This document shows, one piece after another, positions 33,860 to 43,128 of a DNA stretch of 64,000 nucleotides (within the stretch, counting starts at the first letter, position 1; each line of letters begins with the position of its first letter). The notes under the pieces were generated by a model that was given only the letters and a program-made list of their open reading frames with translations, did not search any database and had not been told where the DNA came from. Origin of the DNA: Flavobacteriaceae bacterium (GTDB lineage: Bacteria > Bacteroidota > Bacteroidia > Flavobacteriales > Flavobacteriaceae); contig CANGTQ010000004.1 in the NCBI GenBank assembly GCA_947456955.1, forward strand, positions 62,001 to 126,000, read 5' to 3'. Position numbers and translations under genes: made by a program.

Positions 33860-35731
33860 TTATCTTCCCATGTAAATTAATAAAACTGAAATGTCAGACG
33901 GAGAAACTCCGCTTATTCTTGATGCTTGTGAAATGGTTATCGGACGGATTTTGCTTAACTTTTGCTTTGCTTCAATCGACATGGACTTTATTTTATTATA
34001 ATCGAAATTCTCAGGGATTTTAATATCTTCTAAACGTATTAATTTCTCAGCGTTGTTTCTTTCCTTTTCGATGTAACCCGAATATTTAACTTGTATTTCG
34101 GCTTGTTCAATTATTTCTTTATCTAAATCATTTTCGGCAACGTAATTTTTCACCTTATCAAACTTCATAAAGTCATCCAATTCAATTTGCGGGCGTGAAA
34201 AGACTTTAAACATTTTATCCGACTGAGCCATTACTGAACTTTCTTTGGCCTCCAAAATTGGATTTGCCTCTTCTGGACTTATACTGGTTTCCTTAAAAAA
34301 GTTTACCATTTTTTCGCTTTCATTGAACTTATGCTCCATTCTTCTTAATCGCTTTTCAGAAGCTAATCCGATTTCATATGCCTTTGGAGTCAATCTAAAA
34401 TCGGCATTATCTTGTCGTAATAGTGTTCTGTATTCGGCACGAGAAGTAAACATCCTATAGGGTTCTTCCGTTCCTTTTGTAATCAAGTCATCGATCAAAA
34501 CGCCTATATAAGCTTCATCGCGGCGCAAAATCATTGGGTCTTTTTCTTTTACTTTTAAAGCAGCATTTATTCCTGCCATCATTCCTTGAGACGCTGCTTC
34601 TTCATAACCTGTTGTGCCATTTATTTGTCCGGCAAAATATAATCCTTCAACAAGTTTGGTTTCGAGTGTATGCTTTAATTGCGTAGGTGGAAAATAATCA
34701 TACTCAATGGCATAACCTGGACGAAAAAACTTAACTTTTTCAAAACCTTCAACCGAGCGCAAAGCTTTAAACTGAATGTCTTCAGGTAGTGAAGTGGAAA
34801 AACCATTAACATAAACCTCGACAGTATTCCATCCTTCGGGCTCAACAAATAATTGATGCCTTTCTTTATCAGCAAAACGATTTATTTTATCTTCAATAGA
34901 TGGACAATATCTTGGACCTATACTTTTAATTCTTCCATTAAACATTGGGGAACGATCAAAACCTTCTCGTAAAATACTATGCACTTCATTTGAAGTATAG
35001 GTCATGTGACACAGCATTTGATGTGTCAATGGTTTTGTTTCGTCAGAATAAGAGAATTTATCCGGAATATCATCTCCGGGTTCTTCCCTCATTTTAGAAT
35101 AATCCAATGAGCGTCCATCTACTCTGGGCGGTGTTCCGGTCTTCATCCTTCCGGCTTCAAAACCTACTTTGACTAAATCATCTGTAATTCCGAAGGCAGC
35201 ACTTTCTCCCGCTCTTCCTCCACCAAATTGTTTATCTCCAATATGGATTAAACCATTAAGGAAAGTTCCATTAGTAAGGACAACCGTTTTTGCCTTAATT
35301 TCAATTCCAAGTGAAGTTACAATTCCTTCTATTTTATTATTCTTAATCAAAAGCCCTTTAACCATTTCTTGATAGAAATCGAGATTTGGGGTTTGTTCTA
35401 GTCGCAATCGCCATTCTTCTGCAAATCGCATTCTGTCTGACTGCACTCTTGGCGACCACATCGCAGGTCCTTTTGATTTATTCAACATTTTAAATTGCAC
35501 AGCTGTATTGTCTGATACAATTCCGGAATAACCACCAAGCGCATCAATCTCACGTACGATTTGTCCTTTTGCAATTCCGCCCATCGCAGGATTACACGAC
35601 ATCTGAGCTATATTTTGTAGACTCATTGTAACTAACAAAGTGCTACAGCCTAAATTGGCTGCTGCAGCTGCAGCTTCACATCCTGCATGCCCTGCTCCTA
35701 CTATTATTACATCGTATTTTTCTAAAAACAT
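33860..35731 (-). CDS. mnmG: tRNA uridine 5-carboxymethylaminomethyl modification enzyme MnmG
   Basis: A 623-residue FAD enzyme that, with MnmE, modifies U34 of certain tRNAs. The FAD-binding GAGHAGCEAA (11-20), the MSCNPAMGGIAKGQIVREIDALGG block (about 44-67) with its conserved cysteine, and the central NGTTGYEEAASQG region are all present. Length is typical (about 620-630). It is bracketed by two parS sites and separated from ybeY by a GATTTAGG-word repeat. mnmG is a classical origin-proximal gene in many bacteria. Confidence 0.97.
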   Translation of the reverse strand: MFLEKYDVIIVGAGHAGCEAAAAAANLGCSTLLVTMSLQNIAQMSCNPAMGGIAKGQIVREIDALGGYSGIVSDNTAVQFKMLNKSKGPAMWSPRVQSDRMRFAEEWRLRLEQTPNLDFYQEMVKGLLIKNNKIEGIVTSLGIEIKAKTVVLTNGTFLNGLIHIGDKQFGGGRAGESAAFGITDDLVKVGFEAGRMKTGTPPRVDGRSLDYSKMREEPGDDIPDKFSYSDETKPLTHQMLCHMTYTSNEVHSILREGFDRSPMFNGRIKSIGPRYCPSIEDKINRFADKERHQLFVEPEGWNTVEVYVNGFSTSLPEDIQFKALRSVEGFEKVKFFRPGYAIEYDYFPPTQLKHTLETKLVEGLYFAGQINGTTGYEEAASQGMMAGINAALKVKEKDPMILRRDEAYIGVLIDDLITKGTEEPYRMFTSRAEYRTLLRQDNADFRLTPKAYEIGLASEKRLRRMEHKFNESEKMVNFFKETSISPEEANPILEAKESSVMAQSDKMFKVFSRPQIELDDFMKFDKVKNYVAENDLDKEIIEQAEIQVKYSGYIEKERNNAEKLIRLEDIKIPENFDYNKIKSMSIEAKQKLSKIRPITISQASRISGVSPSDISVLLIYMGR

Positions 35732-35736
35732 ATTAT

Positions 35737-35817
35737 AATTAGGATTTAGGAAAAGGGAATTAGGATTTGATTCAGATTTGGTTAATCATTAATCGTAAAT
35801 CTCGAATTCCTAAATCA
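35737..35817. repeat. GATTTAGG-word inverted repeat
   Basis: GATTTAGGAA (35743-35752) pairs perfectly with TTCCTAAATC (35807-35816). Between them the words AGGATTTAGG, GAATTAGGATTTG and their inverses recur with about 9-nt spacing. It begins 1 nt after the ybeY stop codon and ends 6 nt before the mnmG start, filling the gap. Confidence 0.72.
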
Positions 35818-36237
35818 TTATTGTTTCACGTGGAACATCTTCATTTTTTCTTCTTCTTTCAGACGCATAACCTTTTCGTCTTCCTCGTTTTTGTCTTTGT
35901 AGCCACAGTAATGCAAAATACCGTGAACTAATACTCTTCTTAATTCTTCTTCAAAAGTAACATCAAAATCTTGAGCGTTTTCTACAACTCTTTCAACAGA
36001 AATAAACACATCTCCGTGTAACTCATTTCCTACAGAATAATCAAAGCTAATAATGTCTGTTAAAGTGTCGTGGTCTAAATACTGTTGGTTAATTTCAACT
36101 AAATAGTTGTCGTCACAGAAAATATAATTAATCTCTCCTTCGTGCTTACTTTCAGAGCTAATAACTTTAGAAAGCCAATCTGAAAATAACTGTTCGTCAT
36201 CTAGTTTAAAATCTAACTCGTAATTAAAACTAATCAT
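35818..36237 (-). CDS. ybeY: Endoribonuclease YbeY
   Basis: A 139-residue zinc-dependent rRNA-maturation endoribonuclease. The zinc motif reads LVHGILHYCGYKDKNEEDE: two histidines of HxxxH are present, and the third ligand position, usually the histidine of GYDH, is occupied differently (GYKDK), as in other Bacteroidota. The start overlaps the upstream DUF4175 stop by 8 nt. Its last residues (FHVKQ) are translated from a perfect parS site. Identification is secure. Confidence 0.93.
   Translation of the reverse strand: MISFNYELDFKLDDEQLFSDWLSKVISSESKHEGEINYIFCDDNYLVEINQQYLDHDTLTDIISFDYSVGNELHGDVFISVERVVENAQDFDVTFEEELRRVLVHGILHYCGYKDKNEEDEKVMRLKEEEKMKMFHVKQ
35822..35837. promoter_or_regulatory. 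parS chromosome-partition site (perfect 16-mer)
   Basis: TGTTTCACGTGGAACA, the reverse complement of TGTTCCACGTGAAACA, is identical to the well-known Bacillus-type ParB target. It lies inside the 3' end of ybeY and encodes the C-terminal FHVKQ. A second site is 2.0 kb away, on the other side of mnmG. Confidence 0.92.
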
Positions 36238-39200
36238 TGGTTTTAAAATATTCTTGAACCCTTTGGTTAAAATTGGAGCGCAAAGGTAAGCTTTGTCTAT
36301 TTAAAATCTCAATACTTTTTAAATATTCTTGCAGCCTGCTTGGTAATGCAGTAGCTTGATTATTAAATTCTTTTTTATTTGTTTCTGATTGACGTTTCTT
36401 ATCTTCTCCTTGTTGTTGTAGTGCTTTTTCTAATTTAAGCAGTTCATATTTAACATTCAAAATCTTTTGAAGCGTTTCATTATTAAACCCTTTGTTCAAT
36501 AATTGCTTTTCTATTTGTTTCATTTGGTCCAAAGTGTTTTGACCATTTCCGCCAACACCTTGTTTCTTTAATTCTTTTTCTAAAGCTTCTCTCAATTGCT
36601 GTTGTTCTTTATAAATCTCCATGATAGCTTTAGCATCTCCTTCACCGTCTTGACCGTTTTCGCCACCTTTGTCCTTTCCTTGCCCTTGGCTGTTTCCATT
36701 ACCGCTTTTTCCTCCTTTTCCGCCTTTTCCATCTTTCTGACCATCGCCCGGTTTATTTCCTTCTTGGCCCTGACCTTCTTTTTCTCCTTTATTTCCCTCT
36801 TGTCCTTCTCCTGGCTTATCGCCTTTCTTCATACCCTTTTTCATCTTTTCCCCCAAACCGTCTTGCTTCTTAATAATGTCCGGCAATTGCATCCCTTCTC
36901 CTTGCCCTTGACCCGGTTTAGGTTTCCCGGCTCCAGCGCCCGACATTTGCATTTGCATACCATTTAAAATATCACTTAACATATCTGCAAGTTTGTTAGA
37001 AGATGAAACAGCATATTGTTGATGTGAATTCCCCTTTGGAACGTTGGCCTCTGCTAAAGTTTCAATTGCTTTATCTACATTGTATTGTACGTTTCCTATT
37101 TCCTTTGTAATATCTTCCGCAATTTTTGGGTTTCTTAAAGACATCGCGAACAAACTATCATCAACATGTTTGAATTGTTGTTTTATATCTTGTTGTATTT
37201 TTAAGTTTTTATTGAATGATGGAGCTCCTCGTTTTAAGTTTTTAAACTGCTTCATTACCTCTTCCTGAGAAAATGAATACGCTAAAAGATTATCCAAAAT
37301 CTGACGAAGCATCTCAACATCTTCTTCCATTTGTTCCTTTTCACCCGAAGCCATTTGTTCTTGCATTTTCTGGCTCATTTGCTTCATTTTTTTTGACGCA
37401 CTCTTTTGTTTTGGTTTCGCTTTTTCTTTTTGGTTTTTTTGTAATTGATCTTTTGCGTTATTTAAATCTTCATCTATGCTTTTCTCTTTTTCTTCCGATT
37501 TAGGTAAATCCATCGGAGCTTTTAGCTCTTTGTTCTCTTTGTCTAAATCTTTTAATTCTTCTTTAATTTTATCAAATTCTTTATTGATTTCTTCTTGTTT
37601 TTCAACATTATTATCATCAATTTTATCTGCAAGTTTGTCTTGCTTTTCTGCAAGTTTGTTAATTTTATCAACTATTTGTTGGGCTTTTTTCTCCACATAA
37701 TAACGCTTAGTCAACTCTACTAATTGTTCTAAACTCTTAGTCTGATTTTTACTGGCTTGTTGGAACTTTTCCATTTTGTCAAACAACTCTTCCTTGCTGA
37801 TTTTATCATTCAGTTTTTGAAGCTCTTCCAATAATTTCTTGTTCTTTTCAATCTCTTCTTTAGTCTTCTCTAATCTATCTTGAAGCAACTCTTTTTTTTC
37901 GTCTTTTTTATCCGTTTTGAACTTTTCAAGATTGTCTTTCATTTTCTCCGAAAACTCTTTCATCATTTCGTCTTGTTGTTTTTGACGCTGAATAAAATCG
38001 TTTACTTTCTGTTGCTCTTTGTATTCTAAATTCTCTTTTTCCTTGCCCATTTTTTGCAACTTATCCAACTCTGACAGTTGTTTGTCTTGTGCTTTTAAAG
38101 ATTTTGCTAAAGAGTTTATATTCTCATTTTGTTGGTTCATTATTTCGTCTTGTTTCTCCTCTTCAGTTGCAATTCTGTTGCTAAACACCGAAGATTTGGT
38201 GCTTTTGAAGTTGTGAAGAGCATCGTTATCAAAAATCTCGAAATAATATTCATAGGAAACTCCTTCTTCTACAGGAAGGTTGCTTGGGAAAGAAAACACA
38301 AACTGGTCATAAACATCTCTCTTTATTGAAATCAAAGCCTTTTTAGTACTATTTGGAGTGTTCTTGGGATAATAGACTATTTGAAGTTTTGACAAGCCAT
38401 AATCATCTGAAACCTGACCTAAAACAAAGTTCTTGTTTACCTTTAAACTATCTGGTAGATTATTTACATTGATAGTTGGGGACTGATCTTTGATTACAGA
38501 AATTTGATAATTCAGTTTTTCATAATTCCGAACTTTATTATTTGAAGTTAAAATTTGATAATCTACATTTTGAAGGATACTTTTTGACAATGAAAATATA
38601 TTATCTTGTTTTGTAAAAGAATAATGTGCGTTCTCATTAACCCAATCCACCTTTTGTGTTGCTAAAGTGTTCATTTTCCAAGTTACCTGAGTTCCTTCCG
38701 GAATTATAGCGTTCCCTGTTCCTTTAACAACTTCCGACTTTTTATTTAAATAATTTGGGAAATTCAACACCATTTCAAAGTTGGCAATCGACGGAACGGT
38801 AACAACCTTCAGCGTATAATCGTTTGAGGAAACATCATTGGCTTCAATATGAAATTCTATATCTTCAGAAGGTTTCGGAATCACAAATTCAAATTCACCT
38901 GCTTTACTACTTTCCATAAAATAACTTTCATCTCCTATTAAAATCAGGGCATTTTCAGGGATAACTTTACCAACGGTTCTTACTTTCAACAAGAAATCTT
39001 TATTTTGTTCTGTTTGTAAATTCGTATTCAAAACCTCAAATTCAAAAGGTGCTGGCGGTAAAAACTGTTGTTTAAAATTCACTACTCTATTGAAACTTTG
39101 TGAAATAAAATTACTATTTCCTGAGAGATAAAAGAATGCAAAAAACAAAATAGGAATTATCGCCAAAGGCAAATATTTCTTGTTATTACCAAAGTTAACA

Positions 39201-39628
39201 GCATTCCCGAAAGGAATCGTTTGCAGTGTATTTGCTTTTTGGTCAATCGATGCGGCTAACAATTCGGATTTGTTACTATCATAAGAAAGCTGTAAAAAAT
39301 TAGTCAGTTTATCTTCTATTTCACCAAAATGATTTCCGATAATCTTCGAAGCTTCCTCGTAATCAATTCCCTGCTGCAATTTGGATAATTTGAATAGCGG
39401 AAAACAAATAAATCTAAAAAAAAGAAAGAGTTCAACAAGAACAAATGTGTAAAACAATATAGTTCTGGCGGTTGGTTTAAGCCAAAGAAAATATTCTATA
39501 AACAATGTGAATATAAAATACATCAAACCAATACCGACAAAGAAAATAATTCCCTTCAGTAATTCGTTAGTGTAATACTTAGTAATAAAGTCCTCTAACT
39601 TTTTATATATAATCTTTGAATTGTCCAA
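36230..39628 (-). CDS. DUF4175 family giant membrane protein
   Basis: An 1132-residue protein: three hydrophobic segments near the N terminus (about 20-75 and 155-170), an extracytoplasmic beta-rich region (about 185-480), then a very long low-complexity helical stretch (about 495-860) of K, E and Q coiled coil. A glycine/lysine/glutamine-rich segment follows (about 910-1010), then a final helical tail. It matches the DUF4175 family, found in Bacteroidota and alphaproteobacteria, of unknown function but thought to act at the envelope. It overlaps ybeY by 8 nt. Confidence 0.87.
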   Translation of the reverse strand: MDNSKIIYKKLEDFITKYYTNELLKGIIFFVGIGLMYFIFTLFIEYFLWLKPTARTILFYTFVLVELFLFFRFICFPLFKLSKLQQGIDYEEASKIIGNHFGEIEDKLTNFLQLSYDSNKSELLAASIDQKANTLQTIPFGNAVNFGNNKKYLPLAIIPILFFAFFYLSGNSNFISQSFNRVVNFKQQFLPPAPFEFEVLNTNLQTEQNKDFLLKVRTVGKVIPENALILIGDESYFMESSKAGEFEFVIPKPSEDIEFHIEANDVSSNDYTLKVVTVPSIANFEMVLNFPNYLNKKSEVVKGTGNAIIPEGTQVTWKMNTLATQKVDWVNENAHYSFTKQDNIFSLSKSILQNVDYQILTSNNKVRNYEKLNYQISVIKDQSPTINVNNLPDSLKVNKNFVLGQVSDDYGLSKLQIVYYPKNTPNSTKKALISIKRDVYDQFVFSFPSNLPVEEGVSYEYYFEIFDNDALHNFKSTKSSVFSNRIATEEEKQDEIMNQQNENINSLAKSLKAQDKQLSELDKLQKMGKEKENLEYKEQQKVNDFIQRQKQQDEMMKEFSEKMKDNLEKFKTDKKDEKKELLQDRLEKTKEEIEKNKKLLEELQKLNDKISKEELFDKMEKFQQASKNQTKSLEQLVELTKRYYVEKKAQQIVDKINKLAEKQDKLADKIDDNNVEKQEEINKEFDKIKEELKDLDKENKELKAPMDLPKSEEKEKSIDEDLNNAKDQLQKNQKEKAKPKQKSASKKMKQMSQKMQEQMASGEKEQMEEDVEMLRQILDNLLAYSFSQEEVMKQFKNLKRGAPSFNKNLKIQQDIKQQFKHVDDSLFAMSLRNPKIAEDITKEIGNVQYNVDKAIETLAEANVPKGNSHQQYAVSSSNKLADMLSDILNGMQMQMSGAGAGKPKPGQGQGEGMQLPDIIKKQDGLGEKMKKGMKKGDKPGEGQEGNKGEKEGQGQEGNKPGDGQKDGKGGKGGKSGNGNSQGQGKDKGGENGQDGEGDAKAIMEIYKEQQQLREALEKELKKQGVGGNGQNTLDQMKQIEKQLLNKGFNNETLQKILNVKYELLKLEKALQQQGEDKKRQSETNKKEFNNQATALPSRLQEYLKSIEILNRQSLPLRSNFNQRVQEYFKTND

Positions 39629-39761
39629 TTTTTATAAATTCTTTTTATAACCGATAAATGTACAATTTTTACTGAATAACCAAGCGTTAAAAATTTGCCA
39701 AACAACAAACTATTGTATTCTATAAAATCTTTGCTAATTTTATAACAAAATCTCGTTGATT

Positions 39762-40793
39762 ATGAAATATTTATTGGCTTATAGTTTACCGTTAATTGCA
39801 TTAATTGGAATATATTTTGGTGGTTTTTGGACTTATTCCGGTGTGATTTTTGCCTTTGGAATTATACCCGTTCTAGAGTTAATTCTTCCAACAGATGAAA
39901 AAAATTACAATGAAGCCGAAATTGAAAACAAACTAAAGAATCATTTTTTTGATGTGCTTTTGTATCTAAATATTTTCATCGTTTATGGAATGTTGTTTTT
40001 TGTTTTGCATAAAGTTTCTACTGAACATCTTTCCTTCTCTGAAATTATTGGAACTGTATTAAGTTTAGGCGTTGTTTTAGGTGCTAACGGAATTAACGTT
40101 GCACATGAATTGGGTCACAGAGAAAAATTATATGAACGGATTATGGGAAAATTGCTTTTGATTCCGTCACACTATACTCATTTTTTTATTGAGCATAATC
40201 ACGGTCATCATTTGCATGTTTCTACTCCGGAAGATCCGTCGACTGCAAAATACAACCAAACATTGTATGCATTTTGGATTCAAACTGTTTTTGGAACCTA
40301 CACTAAAGCTTGGAAAATTCAAAAGAAACTGAATCAGATTGAAAATCGGTCTTTCTTTTCTTTAAAAAATGACATGTTCTGGTTTACTATTATTCAAATA
40401 GGTTATCTCTTGACAATTTATTATTTCTTTGGATATATTGGATTATCAGTTGCTTTTTTTGCCGGAATATTTGGTTTTCTGTTATTGGAAACCATAAATT
40501 ATATTGAACATTATGGTTTAAAAAGAAACCTTTTGCCTTCGGGTAGATATGAACGTGTAAGCGAAAAACATTCTTGGAATTCAAATCATGTTATGGGCAG
40601 AATAATGCTATATGAACTAACTCGACATAGTGATCATCATTATAAATCACAAAAGAAATATCAAATTCTCGAGTATAATGATACTTCACCACAAATGCCA
40701 TTTGGTTATCCTACCTCTATGGTTTTATCTTTAGTTCCCCCACTTTGGTTTGCTGTGATGAATAAAAGAATTCCGGCTGAAATGAAATCCTAA
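39762..40793 (+). CDS. AlkB-type membrane di-iron alkane 1-monooxygenase/desaturase
   Basis: A 343-residue inner-membrane protein with several transmembrane segments and the histidine boxes of the AlkB/fatty-acid desaturase superfamily: HELGH (115-119), HNHGHH (145-150) and a late HSDHHYK, plus NYIEHYG. It would bind two irons and hydroxylate or desaturate an aliphatic substrate. Rubredoxin partners are not nearby. I use the ATG at 39762; an upstream TTG in frame (39756) is unlikely. Family call firm, substrate uncertain. Confidence 0.88.
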   Translation: MKYLLAYSLPLIALIGIYFGGFWTYSGVIFAFGIIPVLELILPTDEKNYNEAEIENKLKNHFFDVLLYLNIFIVYGMLFFVLHKVSTEHLSFSEIIGTVLSLGVVLGANGINVAHELGHREKLYERIMGKLLLIPSHYTHFFIEHNHGHHLHVSTPEDPSTAKYNQTLYAFWIQTVFGTYTKAWKIQKKLNQIENRSFFSLKNDMFWFTIIQIGYLLTIYYFFGYIGLSVAFFAGIFGFLLLETINYIEHYGLKRNLLPSGRYERVSEKHSWNSNHVMGRIMLYELTRHSDHHYKSQKKYQILEYNDTSPQMPFGYPTSMVLSLVPPLWFAVMNKRIPAEMKS

Positions 40794-40796
40794 AAA

Positions 40797-40830
40797 CTTT
40801 TAACTTCCAACTTCTAGCTTCCAACTTCTG
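40797..40830. repeat. Half-element of AACTTCC words
   Basis: Four degenerate copies of a word like TTCCAACTTCT/AGCTTCC lie in a row, with no inverted partner. It starts 3 nt after the stop of the AlkB-type gene and runs up to the gltX promoter. Confidence 0.55.
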
Positions 40831-40832
40831 TT

Positions 40833-40840
40833 TATCTTTG
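40833..40840 (+). promoter_or_regulatory. -7 promoter element (TATCTTTG) of gltX
   Basis: TATCTTTG fits TAnnTTTG, 15 nt before the gltX ATG at 40856. Its TTG is an in-frame codon that extends the frame artificially; the promoter reading argues for the ATG as the real start. Confidence 0.6.
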
Positions 40841-40855
40841 TCGAAAATTTTAAAA

Positions 40856-42373
40856 ATGTCAAAACCTGTTAGAGTTCGTTTTGCGCCGAGTCCGACCGGA
40901 CCGTTACATATTGGCGGCGTTAGAACTGCGTTATTTAATTATTTATTTGCAAAAAAAAATAATGGTGTTTTCTATTTACGAATTGAAGATACCGACCAAA
41001 ATCGTTTTGTTCAAGGAGCTGAAGCATACATTTTCGAAGCTCTGGATTGGCTAGGAATTGCGCCAAGTGAAACTGTTGGAAAGAATGAAAAATTCGGACC
41101 TTACCGTCAATCCGAAAGAAAAGCGTTGTACAAACAATATGCTGACCAACTGATAAATTCGGGTTGGGCTTATTATGCTTTTGACACTGCTGAAGCACTA
41201 GATTTTCATAGAAAACAACACGAAGAACAAGGAAAAACTTTTATCTATAACTGGCACAATCGTGAAAAACTAGACACTTCTTTAGTTATTTCTAAGGAAG
41301 AGACTGAAAAAAGAATTGCAGCCGGAGAAGCTTATGTTATTCGTTTTAAAACACCTGTTAATGAAACTTTGCATTTGCATGACATCATTCGTGGTGATAT
41401 TAATTTCGAAACAAATTTATTAGACGATAAAGTTTTATTCAAATCTGACGGAATGCCAACGTATCATTTGGCTAATATTGTGGATGACCATTTAATGGAA
41501 ACATCACATGTAATACGTGGAGAAGAATGGTTGCCATCCATGCCTTTACATTGTTTGTTATACAAAGCCTTTGGCTGGGAAGGACCAGAATTCGCGCATT
41601 TACCGTTGATTTTAAAACCTATCGGAAACGGAAAATTATCCAAACGAGATGGTGATAAGTTAGGTTTTCCGGTATTTCCTTTGGAATGGACAGATGCTTC
41701 CAGCATTACAAAATCGATGGGTTACAGAGAAAACGGATATTTCCCTGAAGCGGTAATTAATTTCTTAGCTTTATTGGGATGGAATGATGGAACGGACCAA
41801 GAATTATTTTCATTGGAAGAATTAGTAGAAAAATTTGATTTGAATAGAGTTCATAAATCAGGGGCAAAATTTGATCCTGATAAAAACAAATGGTTCAATC
41901 ATCAGTATTTGCAAAAGCAAAGCGATGAAAGTTTGGTAGAAATATTTGAAAAGGATATTGTCAAAAAATTAGGTAAATGTGATTTCTCCTTCGTCGAAAT
42001 GACAAAAATTACTTCATTAATAAAAGAGCGTGCTAACTTTGTTTCTGAGTTTTGGGAATTAAGTAATTTCTTTTTTGAAGCACCAACTTATTACGATGAA
42101 AAAGCCGCTAAAAATTGGAATTCAACTACTCCAGAATTAATGGAACAATTGATTGCTGTATTAGAGAATATTGAAGATTTTACATCTGCAAACATTGAAA
42201 CTATTGTCAAAGACTGGATGACGACAAACGAAATTGGAATGGGGAAAGTAATGCAGCCGTTTCGTTTAAGTTTGGTTGGTGCTTTGAAAGGGCCACATCT
42301 TTTTGATATAGTGGAATTGATTGGGAAAGAAGAAACCATCAAGCGATTGGAGAAAGCAATAACTACTTTATAA
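40856..42373 (+). CDS. gltX: Glutamyl-tRNA synthetase
   Basis: A 505-residue class I aminoacyl-tRNA synthetase from ATG 40856 (MSKPVRVRFAPSPTGPLHIGG). It has the HIGH motif in PTGPLHIGGVRTA, the acceptor-binding VIRGEEWLPS segment and the KMSKS equivalent GKLSKRDGDK (about residue 257-266). Charges tRNA-Glu in the cytosol. A TTG six codons earlier is part of the -7 promoter element and is rejected as start. A strong terminator follows immediately. Confidence 0.97.
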   Translation: MSKPVRVRFAPSPTGPLHIGGVRTALFNYLFAKKNNGVFYLRIEDTDQNRFVQGAEAYIFEALDWLGIAPSETVGKNEKFGPYRQSERKALYKQYADQLINSGWAYYAFDTAEALDFHRKQHEEQGKTFIYNWHNREKLDTSLVISKEETEKRIAAGEAYVIRFKTPVNETLHLHDIIRGDINFETNLLDDKVLFKSDGMPTYHLANIVDDHLMETSHVIRGEEWLPSMPLHCLLYKAFGWEGPEFAHLPLILKPIGNGKLSKRDGDKLGFPVFPLEWTDASSITKSMGYRENGYFPEAVINFLALLGWNDGTDQELFSLEELVEKFDLNRVHKSGAKFDPDKNKWFNHQYLQKQSDESLVEIFEKDIVKKLGKCDFSFVEMTKITSLIKERANFVSEFWELSNFFFEAPTYYDEKAAKNWNSTTPELMEQLIAVLENIEDFTSANIETIVKDWMTTNEIGMGKVMQPFRLSLVGALKGPHLFDIVELIGKEETIKRLEKAITTL

Positions 42374-42382
42374 AAACAGAAA

Positions 42383-42406
42383 AGTCCCGATTTCTCGGGA
42401 TTTTTT
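42383..42406. terminator. Bidirectional terminator between gltX and the porin-like gene
   Basis: TCCCGA (42385-42390) pairs with TCGGGA (42395-42400) around a TTTC loop, followed by six T on the plus strand, with A-rich DNA on the other side. It separates convergent genes. Confidence 0.82.
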
Positions 42407-43049
42407 ATAAGTTAAAAACAACCTGAGCGTTTATTACTCCCAAGTTTCCTTTGAAGTTATCCCCATTATTCAATGCCTGTAAAGTATCGTCTTTATTGAG
42501 TTTATTCAATATATTGGTAAAACCATATTCGTAAAAAATAACGGCGCGCACGGTTCTGCTTCCTGCCGAACATCCTAAATAAAAGTTGCCACTTATAGGT
42601 GAAATATCAACGATTTGATCTGCTTTTAAAAGTGTTCCTTTTATTACTTTATCTTCATCTGAAGTAGCAACACCTAATTTCCCATTAATTTGAAGTACTG
42701 GACCAAAATCTAAAGAAACATAATCTTCAACTACATTATAACTTAATAAAATTCGAACCTTAACACCTTGAATACTATACTTTATTTTTTGATCAAAAGT
42801 AGATTCTAATGAAAAGTTGTTGGCAAAAAACTGCATGCCGTAAATCATACTCCAATCGTTGTAATAATTCCCACGAACCGAAAGACCTCCAGCAAAACCA
42901 AGTTCAGGTTTAGCGTTAAAATTATTGGTTAATAAAGTAGTTTGAGAAAGTCCTGCTGAAATTCCTATTCGGTTTCCATCACGGTAACCATATTGAGCAA
43001 ATCCAAAAGTTGTTGTAAACAACAAAAAGACTAAGAATTTTTTAATCAT
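42405..43049 (-). CDS. Outer-membrane beta-barrel (porin-like) protein
   Basis: A 214-residue exported protein. The start at 43049 gives signal peptide MIKKFLVFLLFTTTFGFAQ, after which alternating aromatic/hydrophobic strands suggest a small outer-membrane beta barrel (porin-family/OMP_b-brl-like, start YGYRDGNRIGISAGLSQT). The frame stays open to 43271, but the extra 74 residues would overlap the divergent SPFH gene and lack a signal, so they are rejected. Ends with the aromatic-type C terminus VVFNL, as in outer-membrane barrels. Confidence 0.75.
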   Translation of the reverse strand: MIKKFLVFLLFTTTFGFAQYGYRDGNRIGISAGLSQTTLLTNNFNAKPELGFAGGLSVRGNYYNDWSMIYGMQFFANNFSLESTFDQKIKYSIQGVKVRILLSYNVVEDYVSLDFGPVLQINGKLGVATSDEDKVIKGTLLKADQIVDISPISGNFYLGCSAGSRTVRAVIFYEYGFTNILNKLNKDDTLQALNNGDNFKGNLGVINAQVVFNL

Positions 43050-43128
43050 GAATTCGTAACTTAAAATATGTAACAAACATACATTTTTTTCGTACAACAA
43101 CTTTACTAACTTAAAATATTTAGAAATT

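Noticed and set aside
35818..36237. Inactive YbeY because the third histidine of the zinc motif is missing
   Set aside because: The GYKDK variant is, as far as I recall, normal in Bacteroidota, so it is not evidence of decay.
40838..40855. Upstream TTG start for gltX adding MSKILK
   Set aside because: The TTG is the end of a TATCTTTG promoter element; the ATG at 40856 gives the family-typical start.
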